From Paenibacillus oryzae (GTDB lineage: Bacteria; Bacillota; Bacilli; Paenibacillales; Paenibacillaceae), in the NCBI RefSeq assembly GCF_001675045.1, contig NZ_LYPA01000031.1, positions 110,903 to 174,902 of the forward strand: a stretch of 64,000 bases of DNA, written 5' to 3'. The position numbers and the translations under genes are program-made. The notes below the pieces were generated by a model. The model saw only the letters and a program-made list of their open reading frames with translations. It did no database searches and was not told the origin of the DNA. Shown here piece by piece: positions 56,434 through 64,000 of the stretch; within the stretch, counting starts at the first letter, position 1, and the number at the start of each line of letters is the position of its first letter.

Positions 56434-57786
56434 ATGTCCGATCTACAGATTTCAGATCTGGAAGAAATGAAGCTTACCGAGCTTTATAAGCTCGCGAAGC
56501 AATATCAAATCGCCTATTACGGCACATTGAAAAAGAAAGAATTGATTTTTGCTATTTTACGCGCGCAGGCGGAAAAAAGCGGACTTATGTTTATGGAAGG
56601 CGTATTGGATATTTTGCAAGAAGGGTTTGGCTTTTTGCGGCCCATCAACTACCTTCCGAGCAAAGAGGATATCTATATATCGGCCTCGCAGATTCGCAGA
56701 TTCGATCTGAGAAGCGGTGATTTGGTATCAGGCAAATGCCGTCCTCCAAAAGAAAATGAAAGATATTTTGGCCTGCTTCAGGTAAATGCGGTAAACGGCG
56801 AAAACCCTGATACGGCATCGGAACGCCTTCATTTTCCTGCTCTTACTCCTCTTTTCCCCGAAAAGAAGCTGGTGCTGGAAACAGCCCAAAACAAAATTTC
56901 CACCCGAATTATGGACTTGCTGGCTCCCGTTGGCCTTGGACAAAGGGGCTTGATCGTTGCTCCTCCAAAAGCGGGAAAAACACTGCTTCTTAAAGAAATC
57001 GCCAATAGCATTTCGCAAAATCATCCCGATATCGAGCTTTTTGTGCTGCTGATCGACGAACGTCCGGAGGAAGTAACGGATATGCAGCGTTCGGTTAAAG
57101 GGGAGGTTGTGGCTTCGACGTTTGACGAGCTTCCCGAAAATCATATCAAGGTAGCGGAATTGGTGCTTGAACGGGCCTTGCGTCTGGTGGAGCACAAAAA
57201 GGATGTCGTCATTCTGCTGGATAGCATCACACGTTTGGCGCGTGCCTACAATCTGGTCATTCCTCCCTCCGGCAGGACGCTCAGCGGCGGTATCGACCCG
57301 GCAGCTTTCCATCGTCCCAAACGGTTCTTCGGCTCGGCGCGTAATGTCGAGGAAGGCGGCAGCCTGACGATTCTGGCAACGGCGCTTGTGGAGACGGGCT
57401 CCCGCATGGATGATGTCATCTACGAGGAATTCAAGGGAACGGGCAACATGGAGCTGCATCTGGATCGCAAGCTGGCGGAAAGACGTATTTTCCCTGCCTT
57501 GGATATCCGCAAATCGGGCACTAGACGCGAGGAAATGCTGTTGTCCAAGGAAGAGCTGGATAAAGTATGGGCGATTCGCAAAAGCATGACGGATACTCCG
57601 GATTTTGTGGACAATTTCCTGAAAAAGCTGAAGGAATCCGATAACAATGAACAATTTCTGATGTCGCTGGATACATCTGCCGCAGAGGCAGGCCGACAAG
57701 AGCGCCCAGCTGCCAGAAGCAGCGCAAGCTCGTCATCGGCTGCCGGAGCCAGAAGGCCTGCTGCGCGGACAACGCCAAACGCGTAG
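56434..57786 (+). CDS. rho: Transcription termination factor Rho
   Basis: 450 residues. The N-terminal Rho helical domain ([19 protein letters not shown]) is followed by the RNA-binding cold-shock-like domain ([20 protein letters not shown]). The RecA-type ATPase has the P-loop [33 protein letters not shown] and the R-loop region. A 35-residue Ser/Ala/Arg-rich tail ends the protein. It forms a hexameric RNA helicase. ATG 56434 starts MSDLQIS; the in-frame TTG at 56413 lacks SD. Confidence 0.96.
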   Translation: MSDLQISDLEEMKLTELYKLAKQYQIAYYGTLKKKELIFAILRAQAEKSGLMFMEGVLDILQEGFGFLRPINYLPSKEDIYISASQIRRFDLRSGDLVSGKCRPPKENERYFGLLQVNAVNGENPDTASERLHFPALTPLFPEKKLVLETAQNKISTRIMDLLAPVGLGQRGLIVAPPKAGKTLLLKEIANSISQNHPDIELFVLLIDERPEEVTDMQRSVKGEVVASTFDELPENHIKVAELVLERALRLVEHKKDVVILLDSITRLARAYNLVIPPSGRTLSGGIDPAAFHRPKRFFGSARNVEEGGSLTILATALVETGSRMDDVIYEEFKGTGNMELHLDRKLAERRIFPALDIRKSGTRREEMLLSKEELDKVWAIRKSMTDTPDFVDNFLKKLKESDNNEQFLMSLDTSAAEAGRQERPAARSSASSSSAAGARRPAARTTPNA

Positions 57787-57809
57787 CGCGGCGGCAGAAG
57801 GAGGACAAC

Positions 57810-59078
57810 ATGAATCTCGTATATGCCGACAAAGACGGCAACGTATTTGACCATCCCCATTATGAAGCGCTTGGGCGAAGCGGAGATATGATTGTGGAAA
57901 TGCTAGAGGAGGAGCTGATTCCGCTGCCCGAAGGGGCAACGCTCGTCAGCCTCCCTTTTACTAAACCGATTGGCCTCAATCCGGCATCCGGTAATATGGA
58001 AGTGGTTCCGGACGGTGCTCAAGCAGTCGGGGCGCTGCTTCCGCAGGGGTATACGCGCCTTTGCTTGCCCGGCTACGTCAAAGCCGACAAAAACGAAAAG
58101 CTGCCGTTGTTCGGCTATACCGCTGTTGTATGGAAGGATGGCGGATTTTACGTAGCTGCGGAGCAATCCGACGATCCCGAGCGTTGGGACCCTCTCAATT
58201 GCGATCAGGGGGAGCTTAACGTTCAAGTGGAAAGACTCCTCCAAAAATATCCCGAAAACCGCTTGTTCCAGCATTTGTCCAATTGCGCTCTTGGTTATGA
58301 GTGTCTGACGGCCTCCAACACCTTCCTTGGCCGCTGGGAAGGCGCGGTTCCCGTCTCGTATTCCTGCAATGCAGGCTGTTTTGGCTGCATTTCGGAGCAG
58401 CCCGACGATAGCGGCTTCGTCGCTCCGCAAACCCGGATGAACTTTAAACCTCAGGTTCAGGAAGTCGTGGATATTATGCTGGAGCATTTGAAGCATCCCG
58501 ATGCCATTATCAGCTTTGGGCAAGGCTGCGAGGGAGAACCGTCCACTCAGGTGAAAATTATTGTGGAAGCAATGAAGGAAGTGCGGAGCCAGACCTCAAA
58601 CGGGTTTATTAATATCAACACAAATGCCGGTTTGACCGATTTTATACGCGCTATCGTCGACGCTGGCCTTGATCTGATGCGGGTCAGCACAATCAGCGCG
58701 CTGGACGATCACTATAACGCTTACTACAAGCCGCGCGGCTATACGCTGCAAAATGTGGAGAAGTCTCTCCGTTATGCAACGGATAAAGGGGTTTATACGT
58801 CCATCAACTATTTGATATTCCCCGGCGTAACCGACCGCGAGGAAGAGATTGAAGCGATGATTGGATTTGTAAAGCGCAGCGGTCTTAAGCTTATTCAGAT
58901 GCGCAATCTGAATATCGATCCAGAGAGCTATCTGGAGCTGATCCCCAAAGCTCAAGGCGAGATTTATGGCATGAAAACAATGCTGGAAATATTCCGTCAG
59001 GAGCTGCCCGATGTTGTGATCGGCTCCTATACGCATGTGCCGCCTCTTGAGCTGCGCCGGCAGCGCGTCTCTCAATAA
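57810..59078 (+). CDS. Radical SAM protein of unknown function between rho and rpmE
   Basis: 422 residues. The radical SAM cluster motif appears mid-protein as SYSCNAGCFGCISEQ (Cys-x3-Cys-x2-Cys, near 185-192), followed by SFGQGCEGEPSTQ (the GGE-like motif), NTNAGLTDF and LMRVSTISAL. About 180 residues precede the motif, an unusual N-terminal extension with no family I recognise. It follows rho by 23 bases with SD GGAGG and so shares its transcript. The substrate is unknown. Confidence 0.85.
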   Translation: MNLVYADKDGNVFDHPHYEALGRSGDMIVEMLEEELIPLPEGATLVSLPFTKPIGLNPASGNMEVVPDGAQAVGALLPQGYTRLCLPGYVKADKNEKLPLFGYTAVVWKDGGFYVAAEQSDDPERWDPLNCDQGELNVQVERLLQKYPENRLFQHLSNCALGYECLTASNTFLGRWEGAVPVSYSCNAGCFGCISEQPDDSGFVAPQTRMNFKPQVQEVVDIMLEHLKHPDAIISFGQGCEGEPSTQVKIIVEAMKEVRSQTSNGFININTNAGLTDFIRAIVDAGLDLMRVSTISALDDHYNAYYKPRGYTLQNVEKSLRYATDKGVYTSINYLIFPGVTDREEEIEAMIGFVKRSGLKLIQMRNLNIDPESYLELIPKAQGEIYGMKTMLEIFRQELPDVVIGSYTHVPPLELRRQRVSQ

Positions 59079-59124
59079 CGGACGGTTGGAACGGGGCCGC
59101 ATTGCGGCAGCCCTTGAATTAACA

Positions 59125-59153
59125 TTGCGGCTTAGGCGGCTTCGTGCTATAAT
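59125..59153 (+). promoter_or_regulatory. rpmE promoter
   Basis: TTGCGG (59125-59130), 17 bases and TATAAT (59148-59153). The leader then holds a small hairpin, CTGGAT/ATCCAG (about 59173-59194), just before the SD. Confidence 0.7.
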
Positions 59154-59214
59154 CTCCTATGTGTGATTTTACTCTGGATTCGAATGTGATCCAGGGCGGA
59201 AAGAGGTGAAGAAG

Positions 59215-59412
59215 ATGAAACAAGGTATTCATCCGACCTATAACGTCATTACAGCAACTTGCGCTTGCGGAAATACATTCGAGACAGGTTCGATCAAATC
59301 GACTCTTCGTGTTGAAGTTTGTTCCGCATGCCACCCGTTCTTCACGGGTAAGCAAAAGTTCCTGGATGCCGGTGGCCGTGTCGACCGTTTCAAGAAGAAA
59401 TACGGCATCTAA
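59215..59412 (+). CDS. rpmE: Ribosomal protein L31 (zinc-binding type)
   Basis: 65 residues. The zinc ligands are present as CACGNTF and CSACHPF, so this is the C+ form. The ending [13 protein letters not shown] is typical. SD AGAGGTGA precedes ATG 59215; the in-frame GTG at 59206 is part of the SD. It belongs to the 50S subunit and follows rho as in Bacillus, apart from the inserted radical SAM gene. Confidence 0.97.
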   Translation: MKQGIHPTYNVITATCACGNTFETGSIKSTLRVEVCSACHPFFTGKQKFLDAGGRVDRFKKKYGI

Positions 59413-59452
59413 TATATGGTGCGCGTCTAGCCTTTATTTGGCAGAATACAGT

Positions 59453-59494
59453 AACCTCCCTCAGCCATCCTATGGATATGAAGGGAGGTTTTTT
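59453..59494 (+). terminator. rpmE terminator that contains the SD of the next gene
   Basis: AACCTCCCT pairs with AGGGAGGTT, followed by six T. The 3' arm is also the GGGAGG SD seven bases before the ATG at 59496, so read-through transcripts would hide that SD in the hairpin. Confidence 0.8.
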
Positions 59495-59495
59495 C

Positions 59496-59912
59496 ATGGA
59501 CAAAAACAATACCGGGGCCGTTCTCGGATGGCTATGGAAGGCAGCAGCCGTGCTTGTTTTAGGCGTCTTATTGGTGCTGGGGGGAGGCTGCTCCGGCGAA
59601 TCGCAGGAGGAGCGCCGCTCTTATGGACATGATGGCTATATGGGCTTTTCCAATAGCAATCCCAACACCATAAACCGGCATTCCACCCGTTCGTACGGCG
59701 AGGATACTGCGCTTATCCGGCAAGTATTGGAACCTTTTCAGGGCATCAGGGATGTCAAAATATCGTTTAGCGGAAGCCGGGTGCTTGTCACTCTGACTCC
59801 GAGAGAGGGCTTGACGCGGGAGGCACAGAACCGCTTGACGCAGCATGCCCTTGAAACCGTTAAATATAATATGCCAGACTACAAGGTTAACGTCAGAATG
59901 GCAAGACCATAA
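59496..59912 (+). CDS. Small lipoprotein, YhcN/YlaJ-like (sporulation) candidate
   Basis: 138 residues. A lipoprotein signal with AAAVLVLGVLLVLGGGC (Cys near 31) is followed by a Ser/Asn/Tyr-rich spacer. An 80-residue alpha/beta domain then reads GIRDVKISFSGSRVLVTLTP and LETVKYNMPDYKVNVRM. This resembles the YhcN/YlaJ group of spore lipoproteins, with moderate certainty. Its SD is part of the preceding terminator, which suggests it needs its own start site or controlled read-through. Confidence 0.68.
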   Translation: MDKNNTGAVLGWLWKAAAVLVLGVLLVLGGGCSGESQEERRSYGHDGYMGFSNSNPNTINRHSTRSYGEDTALIRQVLEPFQGIRDVKISFSGSRVLVTLTPREGLTREAQNRLTQHALETVKYNMPDYKVNVRMARP

Positions 59913-59962
59913 GACCTGAAAGAGGAATCCGTCCGTTTGCGACGGACTTGTTCGATACTCAG

Positions 59963-59991
59963 TTGCGCTTTGGGCTGGAATGTACTATACT
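59963..59991 (+). promoter_or_regulatory. Promoter of the SRP RNA gene
   Basis: TTGCGC (59963-59968), 17 bases and TATACT (59986-59991), placing the start near 59998, the expected 5' end of the RNA. Confidence 0.75.
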
Positions 59992-59996
59992 TGTTT

Positions 59997-60268
59997 TTGC
60001 CGTGCTAGATGGGGAGGTAGCGGTGCCCTGTAACTCGCAATCCGCTATAGCGAGGTTGAATTCCTGCTCAAGGTTATGCCGATGTGAGGCTGGCGCTTGC
60101 AAGCAGTGTTGACAGTCGGGTCCTCCGCAATGGACGCTTGTGAACCCGGTCAGGTCCGGAAGGAAGCAGCCGTAAGCAAGTTTGTTCATGTGCCGGGGGA
60201 GTGCCTGACTCGAGCTGTGGAGCAATAATGCCGCTTGGGTCGCATGTATCAAAGGCAGGTGCACGGTC
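59997..60268 (+). ncRNA. ffs: Signal recognition particle RNA, large Bacillus type
   Basis: The universally conserved helix 8 core GTCAGGTCCGGAAGGAAGCA is present at about 60149-60168. The 5' end TTGCCGTGCTAGATGGGGAG with GGTAGCGGTGCCCTGTAAC and the 3' end GGCAGGTGCACGG match the approximately 270-base scRNA with an Alu domain. It forms the core of the particle that targets nascent membrane and secreted proteins. It lies upstream of dnaX. The exact ends are estimates. Confidence 0.95.
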
Positions 60269-60316
60269 CTAATGCTGTATATCCAAGGCTAGACATGCCT
60301 TGCACAATAGAAGTCT

Positions 60317-60358
60317 GCATGATCGCCTCCGTCTGGGGGAGATGATGCGGGCTTTTTT
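60317..60358 (+). terminator. Terminator between the SRP RNA and dnaX
   Basis: GCATGATCGCCTCC pairs at 11 of 14 positions with GGGGGAGATGATGC, followed by GGGC and seven T. Confidence 0.75.
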
Positions 60359-60401
60359 TGCATATCGGGACTTCTTTATTTTTCTCGCTGGCGGGATGTA
60401 G

Positions 60402-60407
60402 TATAAT
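60402..60407 (+). promoter_or_regulatory. Possible -10 of the dnaX promoter
   Basis: TATAAT, 57 bases before the dnaX start. No convincing -35 was found 17 bases upstream. Confidence 0.35.
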
Positions 60408-60463
60408 AAAGGCATTGTGAATCGAAGTAAAGGACTATAAGCAAGCTGAAAGGGAAGGATTCT

Positions 60464-62239
60464 GTGTCTCATATTGCTTTATACCGAGCCTGGCGTCCCC
60501 AGACCTTTCGGGATATGGTTGGACAACAGCATATTATTCAAACCTTGCAGAATGCCATTCGGGAAAACAGGGTTTCCCATGCATATTTGTTTAACGGGCC
60601 TAGAGGCACGGGCAAAACAACAACAGCGAAGGTGCTGGCCAAAGCGGTTAACTGCGAACGCGGTCCGGCGGTTGAGCCCTGCAATGAATGCGATGCTTGC
60701 CGCGGGATAACTGCAGGCCATATTATGGATGTTGTTGAAATAGATGCGGCCTCCAATCGCGGCATTGACGAAATCAGAGATATTCGCGACAAGGTGAGGT
60801 ATGCGCCTTCCGACGTGCGCTACAAGGTGTATATCATCGACGAAGTGCATATGCTGACGACGGAAGCCTTTAACGCGTTGCTCAAAACGCTGGAGGAGCC
60901 GCCGGGCCATGTTATTTTTATTCTGGCGACAACGGAGCCGCATAAGCTGCCTGCTACTATTATTTCCAGATGCCAGCGCTTCGACTTCCGGCAAGTGTCC
61001 CTTCAGGAGCAGATGGATCGTCTCAAGGAGATATGCGCCGATGAGGGCATTACCTATGAGGAGGATGCCATTGCTTATATTGCAAGACTGTCTGAAGGCG
61101 GAATGAGGGATGCGATTAGCCTGCTGGAGCAGGTTTCCGCTTTCAGCGGGGGCGGCATCACGCTGGAGTCGGCCGTTGACGTTACCGGAGGATTGGCCGC
61201 GGAGCAATTCTATCAGCTCGCCGAAGCTGTGCGCGACCGAAACGCGGCCGCAGTGCTGCCATTAGTGGAAAGTCTTGCACAGAGCGGCAAAAGTGCGGAC
61301 AAATGCATGGAAAATCTGTTATATTATTTCCGTGATCTGCTTGTGCTTAAGCTTGCTCCACAGGGCAACGCGGAGACGGAGCGGGTCGTGGACCGAGAGC
61401 GGTTTCAGGCCATGGCGGAATCATACACGCCTGAGAGGCTTTTTGCCATGATCGATATATTGGGCCGTTATCAGGGAGAGCTGAAGCATGCCACGCAGCC
61501 GCAAACGCTGTTTGAAGTGGCGCTGCTGAAGCTTTGCACATTCGAAGAAGGCGGCGGCGCAAGGGGTGCGGCATCCGCCAATGTCTCTGGCGGCGCCTCG
61601 ACTGCCGAGATTAATGCCTTGCGCCAGCAAGTAGCGGCATTGGAGCGCCAACTTGGCGAGCTGCTCAAAAACGGCGTAACGGCCTCATCTTCAACCGAAG
61701 GGTCTGGCAGAAGCCAGGCTGCTCCTGCACGAAACACAGGACGCGGGATTTTTGGCGGCGGCAGCGGCGGCATACGGAGCAAGGTGAAGCTTGATCCTTA
61801 TCTAGCGGCCGCAGAAAGCCAGGAATCCGTTGCAGCCCGGGCAAAATGGGGCAACGTTTTGCAGCGGGTTAAGGAAGAGAAGGTAACCCTCCATGCCTGG
61901 CTTAAGGACGGAGAGCTTGTTGCCGTTTCCTCCGGTACCCTTTTGTTGGCCTTTCGCAATGATATCCACCGTGAGACGACCGAAAAACCGAATCACAGGG
62001 AAATTATCGAACGGATAGCCAGCGAGCTGCTTGGTTCCCCTTATGGGCTTGCCACCGTCATGCAGAAGGAATGGCAAGCGGCGCTTGAAGGAAGCGGACC
62101 TCCTGCTGCTGGAGAAGTGCTGGAACTGGAGCATGAGGGGGAGCCTCGAAGCAAGGAGCCGCCCAAGCAGCCGCCTTGGGTAGAGGAAGCCGTTAAGCTT
62201 TTTGGAGAAGATTTGGTTGTCGTAAGGGATCAGGATTGA
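60464..62239 (+). CDS. dnaX: DNA polymerase III subunit gamma/tau
   Basis: 591 residues. The AAA+ clamp-loader module has the P-loop GPRGTGKTTTAKVLAK, zinc-site cysteines (CERG...CNECDACRG), the Walker B YIIDEVHMLTTEAFNALLKT and sensor 1 LATTEPHKLPATIISRCQRF. Domain III and a C-terminal tau-like part with a Gly/Ser-rich linker follow. GTG 60464 has AAGGGAAGG upstream. I found no A-rich slippery site like that used to make gamma in Escherichia coli. First gene of dnaX-yaaK-recR. Confidence 0.96.
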   Translation: MSHIALYRAWRPQTFRDMVGQQHIIQTLQNAIRENRVSHAYLFNGPRGTGKTTTAKVLAKAVNCERGPAVEPCNECDACRGITAGHIMDVVEIDAASNRGIDEIRDIRDKVRYAPSDVRYKVYIIDEVHMLTTEAFNALLKTLEEPPGHVIFILATTEPHKLPATIISRCQRFDFRQVSLQEQMDRLKEICADEGITYEEDAIAYIARLSEGGMRDAISLLEQVSAFSGGGITLESAVDVTGGLAAEQFYQLAEAVRDRNAAAVLPLVESLAQSGKSADKCMENLLYYFRDLLVLKLAPQGNAETERVVDRERFQAMAESYTPERLFAMIDILGRYQGELKHATQPQTLFEVALLKLCTFEEGGGARGAASANVSGGASTAEINALRQQVAALERQLGELLKNGVTASSSTEGSGRSQAAPARNTGRGIFGGGSGGIRSKVKLDPYLAAAESQESVAARAKWGNVLQRVKEEKVTLHAWLKDGELVAVSSGTLLLAFRNDIHRETTEKPNHREIIERIASELLGSPYGLATVMQKEWQAALEGSGPPAAGEVLELEHEGEPRSKEPPKQPPWVEEAVKLFGEDLVVVRDQD

Positions 62240-62266
62240 TTACACTACACTATGAGGTGAATAACA

Positions 62267-62578
62267 ATGAACAATATGAATCAAATGATGAAGCAAGTTA
62301 AAAAGATGCAGGAGCAAATGCTGAAGGCACAGGAAGAGCTGGAAACCAAAACCGTAGAAGGAACGGCTGGCGGCGGTGCGGTTACTGTCTCTGTAAACGG
62401 CCATAAGAAGCTGCTGAGTCTGGTAATCAAGCCGGAGGCTGTAGATCCGGACGATGTGGAAATGCTTCAAGATCTTGTTTTGACTGCGGTTAATGACGCG
62501 TTGACCAAAGCGGATGAGCTTGCCAACAAAGATATGGGCAAATTTACAGGTGGCATGAAAATCCCGGGCTTGTTCTAG
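62267..62578 (+). CDS. yaaK: YbaB/EbfC-family nucleoid-associated protein
   Basis: 103 residues. An N-terminal helix ([20 protein letters not shown]) is followed by the conserved [19 protein letters not shown] and ending GGMKIPGLF. It binds DNA as a dimer and is found between dnaX and recR in most bacteria. SD AGGTGA precedes the ATG. Confidence 0.95.
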   Translation: MNNMNQMMKQVKKMQEQMLKAQEELETKTVEGTAGGGAVTVSVNGHKKLLSLVIKPEAVDPDDVEMLQDLVLTAVNDALTKADELANKDMGKFTGGMKIPGLF

Positions 62579-62581
62579 AAC

Positions 62582-63184
62582 ATGTATTACCCGGAGCCTA
62601 TAGCCAAGCTGATTGATTCTTTCACGCGACTGCCGGGCATCGGGCCTAAAACTGCTGCAAGGCTGGCTTTTCACGTTCTGCGTATGAAGGAAGACGATGT
62701 AATTGATTTTGCCAAAGCGTTGGTCAGCGTCAAGCGGAATCTGTTTTATTGTTCGGTATGCTGCAATATTACGGACACTGATCCATGCAAGATATGCCAG
62801 GACAAAAGCAGGGATAACTCCGTTATATGTGTTGTGCAGGAGTCCAAAGACCTGGTCGCCATGGAGCGAACCAAGGAATATGATGGCTATTATCATGTGC
62901 TTCAGGGCGCAATTTCGCCGATGGAGGGCATCGGGCCTGATGAAATCCGGATAGCTGAGCTGCTTAAGCGGCTTAGCGACGAAAGGGTCCAGGAGCTTAT
63001 TCTCGCGACCAATCCCAATATCGAGGGAGAGGCTACGGCGATGTATTTGTCGCGGCTGATCAAACCTTTTGGCATTAAAGTGACCCGGATAGCCCATGGA
63101 CTTCCTGTGGGCGGGGATTTGGAATATGCGGATGAGGTTACCTTGTCCAAGGCGCTGGAGGGCAGGCGTGAATTAGGATCATAA
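62582..63184 (+). CDS. recR: Recombination mediator protein RecR
   Basis: 200 residues. A helix-hairpin-helix ([17 protein letters not shown]) is followed by the four-Cys zinc motif [16 protein letters not shown]. The Toprim domain has [16 protein letters not shown] and [18 protein letters not shown], and the C-terminal Walker-like [17 protein letters not shown] completes it. It works with RecO/RecF to load RecA. It starts three bases after yaaK. Confidence 0.97.
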   Translation: MYYPEPIAKLIDSFTRLPGIGPKTAARLAFHVLRMKEDDVIDFAKALVSVKRNLFYCSVCCNITDTDPCKICQDKSRDNSVICVVQESKDLVAMERTKEYDGYYHVLQGAISPMEGIGPDEIRIAELLKRLSDERVQELILATNPNIEGEATAMYLSRLIKPFGIKVTRIAHGLPVGGDLEYADEVTLSKALEGRRELGS

Positions 63185-63189
63185 CAATG

Positions 63190-63224
63190 GGCAGTCAGGC
63201 TTATAGAGCTTGGCTGCCTTTTTT
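63190..63224 (+). terminator. Terminator after recR
   Basis: GGCAG...CAGGC pairs with GCTTG...CTGCC, followed by six T. Confidence 0.8.
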
Positions 63225-63317
63225 ATTTCTATTACCAGTATGCCGCGACAGTCATATTTCGCCAGACAAGCCTATACATATGTTAAGAACGCGGATTAGC
63301 ATGAAGGCGGTGAAGAA

Positions 63318-63545
63318 ATGATAAGCATTGGCAAACCGGAAAAGGAAGATATGGAAGTAAAGCGAATGTTAAAGAACGAAATTGCCGAAACACTGCGGGA
63401 CTGGGAAAATGCAAATCGTTTTTTTGATTGCGCCTTGGGCAAGGAGCAGGTAGATTATGCGATTCATGCCATTATTACGATTGAAAAACGATATGCCATG
63501 CTGCTCGCCAAGGCCAAAAAATTACAAGGACCTTGGCCGGTCTGA
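63318..63545 (+). CDS. yaaL: DUF2508 family protein (YaaL)
   Basis: 75 residues. LRDWENANRFFDCALGKEQVDYAIHAI matches the YaaL pattern (given here as the DWENANRFFD hallmark). AAGGCGGTGAAG precedes the ATG. It lies between recR and bofA exactly as in Bacillus. Function unknown. Confidence 0.9.
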   Translation: MISIGKPEKEDMEVKRMLKNEIAETLRDWENANRFFDCALGKEQVDYAIHAIITIEKRYAMLLAKAKKLQGPWPV

Positions 63546-63560
63546 ATGGAGGAAACAGGA

Positions 63561-63824
63561 ATGAAGACGTTATGGATGGCTTTGCTGATCGCCTCTTCTG
63601 CTTTGCTGGTATGGATATTAATCCGCAACAGGCTGCCATGGGGCTGGCTTCGCTCGTTTGCAATTCATATGGTGGCTGCTGCCGGAGCGTTATATTTGCT
63701 TAATTACAGCGGACTTATTCCAGGCATGTACATCCCTTTGAATCCCTTTAGTGTAGGCGCAGTAGTTGTGCTGGGGCTGCCGGGCGTTGCCCTGATGGCG
63801 GGGTTGCAGTGGGTCATTGCTTGA
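63561..63824 (+). CDS. bofA: Pro-sigma-K processing inhibitor BofA
   Basis: 87 residues, the Bacillus length, with two membrane segments and the conserved NPFSVGAVVVLGLPGVALM near the C-terminus. ATG 63561 has GGAGG eight bases upstream; the ATG at 63546 overlaps the yaaL end and that SD. BofA holds the SpoIVFB protease inactive in the outer forespore membrane until late sporulation. Confidence 0.93.
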   Translation: MKTLWMALLIASSALLVWILIRNRLPWGWLRSFAIHMVAAAGALYLLNYSGLIPGMYIPLNPFSVGAVVVLGLPGVALMAGLQWVIA

Positions 63825-63863
63825 AGCCGGAAAAAACAATTTAAAAAAAGTTTTCAAAAGGGC

Positions 63864-64000
63864 TTGCATTATTTTAGGCCCCTGTGATATATTATAAAAG
63901 TCGCCGCTGAGACATGCGGGACACACGGAACAAAACGAAACAAAAGCTTGTTCTTTGAAAACTGAACAACGAGTGAAACTGCCCTGTTTAATCTCCTTGA
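63864..64000 (+). promoter_or_regulatory. Promoter and leader of a ribosomal RNA operon
   Basis: TTGCAT (63864-63869), 18 bases and TATATT (63888-63893) form a promoter. The leader includes GTTCTTTGAAAACTGAACAA (about 63951-63970), the sequence found just before 16S rRNA genes in Bacillota and part of the precursor processing stem. The 16S gene itself is not in the window. The position after bofA equals that of rrnA in Bacillus. Confidence 0.8.

Noticed and set aside
60464..62239. Programmed frameshift in dnaX to make a short gamma subunit
   Set aside because: I looked for an A-rich or other X_XXY_YYZ heptamer near the end of the clamp-loader module and found none that I would trust.

Overview
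The window looks like a chromosomal segment of a spore-forming Bacillota bacterium close to Paenibacillus. The reasons are spo0F and bofA, the order rpoE-pyrG-spo0F-fbaA-murZ-rho-rpmE, the order dnaX-yaaK-recR-yaaL-bofA-rrn, S-layer-homology domains, several YesN/YesM- and AraC-type regulators, a roughly balanced base composition, and frequent GTG/TTG starts behind strong Shine-Dalgarno (SD) sites. No phage, insertion sequence with a transposase, CRISPR array or tRNA was seen.

Layout. 1-13 kb is a mixed accessory stretch: a SRPBCC/DoxX plus DUF4166 pair, a YbdG-like mechanosensitive channel, a WYL regulator divergent from a reductase, a BlaR/BlaI-type pair, an aldo/keto reductase, CcdC, a membrane protein with an M1 peptidase, and ywhD. 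13.5-17.4 kb holds two tandem exported type II asparaginases, one with a fibronectin III domain and three SLH domains, below a perfect GlnR/TnrA-type box. 17.9-21.1 kb is an overlapping ECF sigma / anti-sigma / two-membrane-protein operon. 22.5-26.5 kb is qoxABCD, an aa3 quinol oxidase. 27.2-29.4 kb is a bifunctional penicillin-binding protein. 29.5-39.4 kb is a sugar system: YesN/YesM, a binding protein, two permeases and a family 2 beta-galactosidase. The yesN-like frame is split at an A_AAA_AAG slippery heptamer. 39.5-49.4 kb is iron centred, with two AraC regulators, two siderophore-binding lipoproteins, Fur boxes and a FhuF-like reductase, interrupted by a DNA glycosylase, ywiB-argS and a stalk-domain protein. 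49.4-50.5 kb is a subtilase.

From 50.6 kb the window is a conserved housekeeping block: rpoE; pyrG with a leader that fits CTP-sensed attenuation; spo0F; fbaA; murZ; rho; a radical SAM protein; rpmE; a small lipoprotein; the large SRP RNA; dnaX; yaaK; recR; yaaL; bofA; and the promoter and leader of an rRNA operon whose 16S gene would start just beyond the right edge.

The observations most worth following are these. (1) The AraC ORF at 46.6-48.6 kb has no stop and reads in frame through a complete promoter, Fur box, SD site and start codon into a lipoprotein gene. (2) The yesN-like gene carries a slippery heptamer exactly where a -1 shift restores the protein. (3) A compact three-hairpin RNA ending in a strong terminator lies upstream of rpoE. 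(4) The pyrG leader and the GlnR-type box over the asparaginase pair are clear regulatory sites. (5) An uncharacterised radical SAM protein sits between rho and rpmE. All functions are read from sequence by eye; domain boundaries and residue numbers are approximate.
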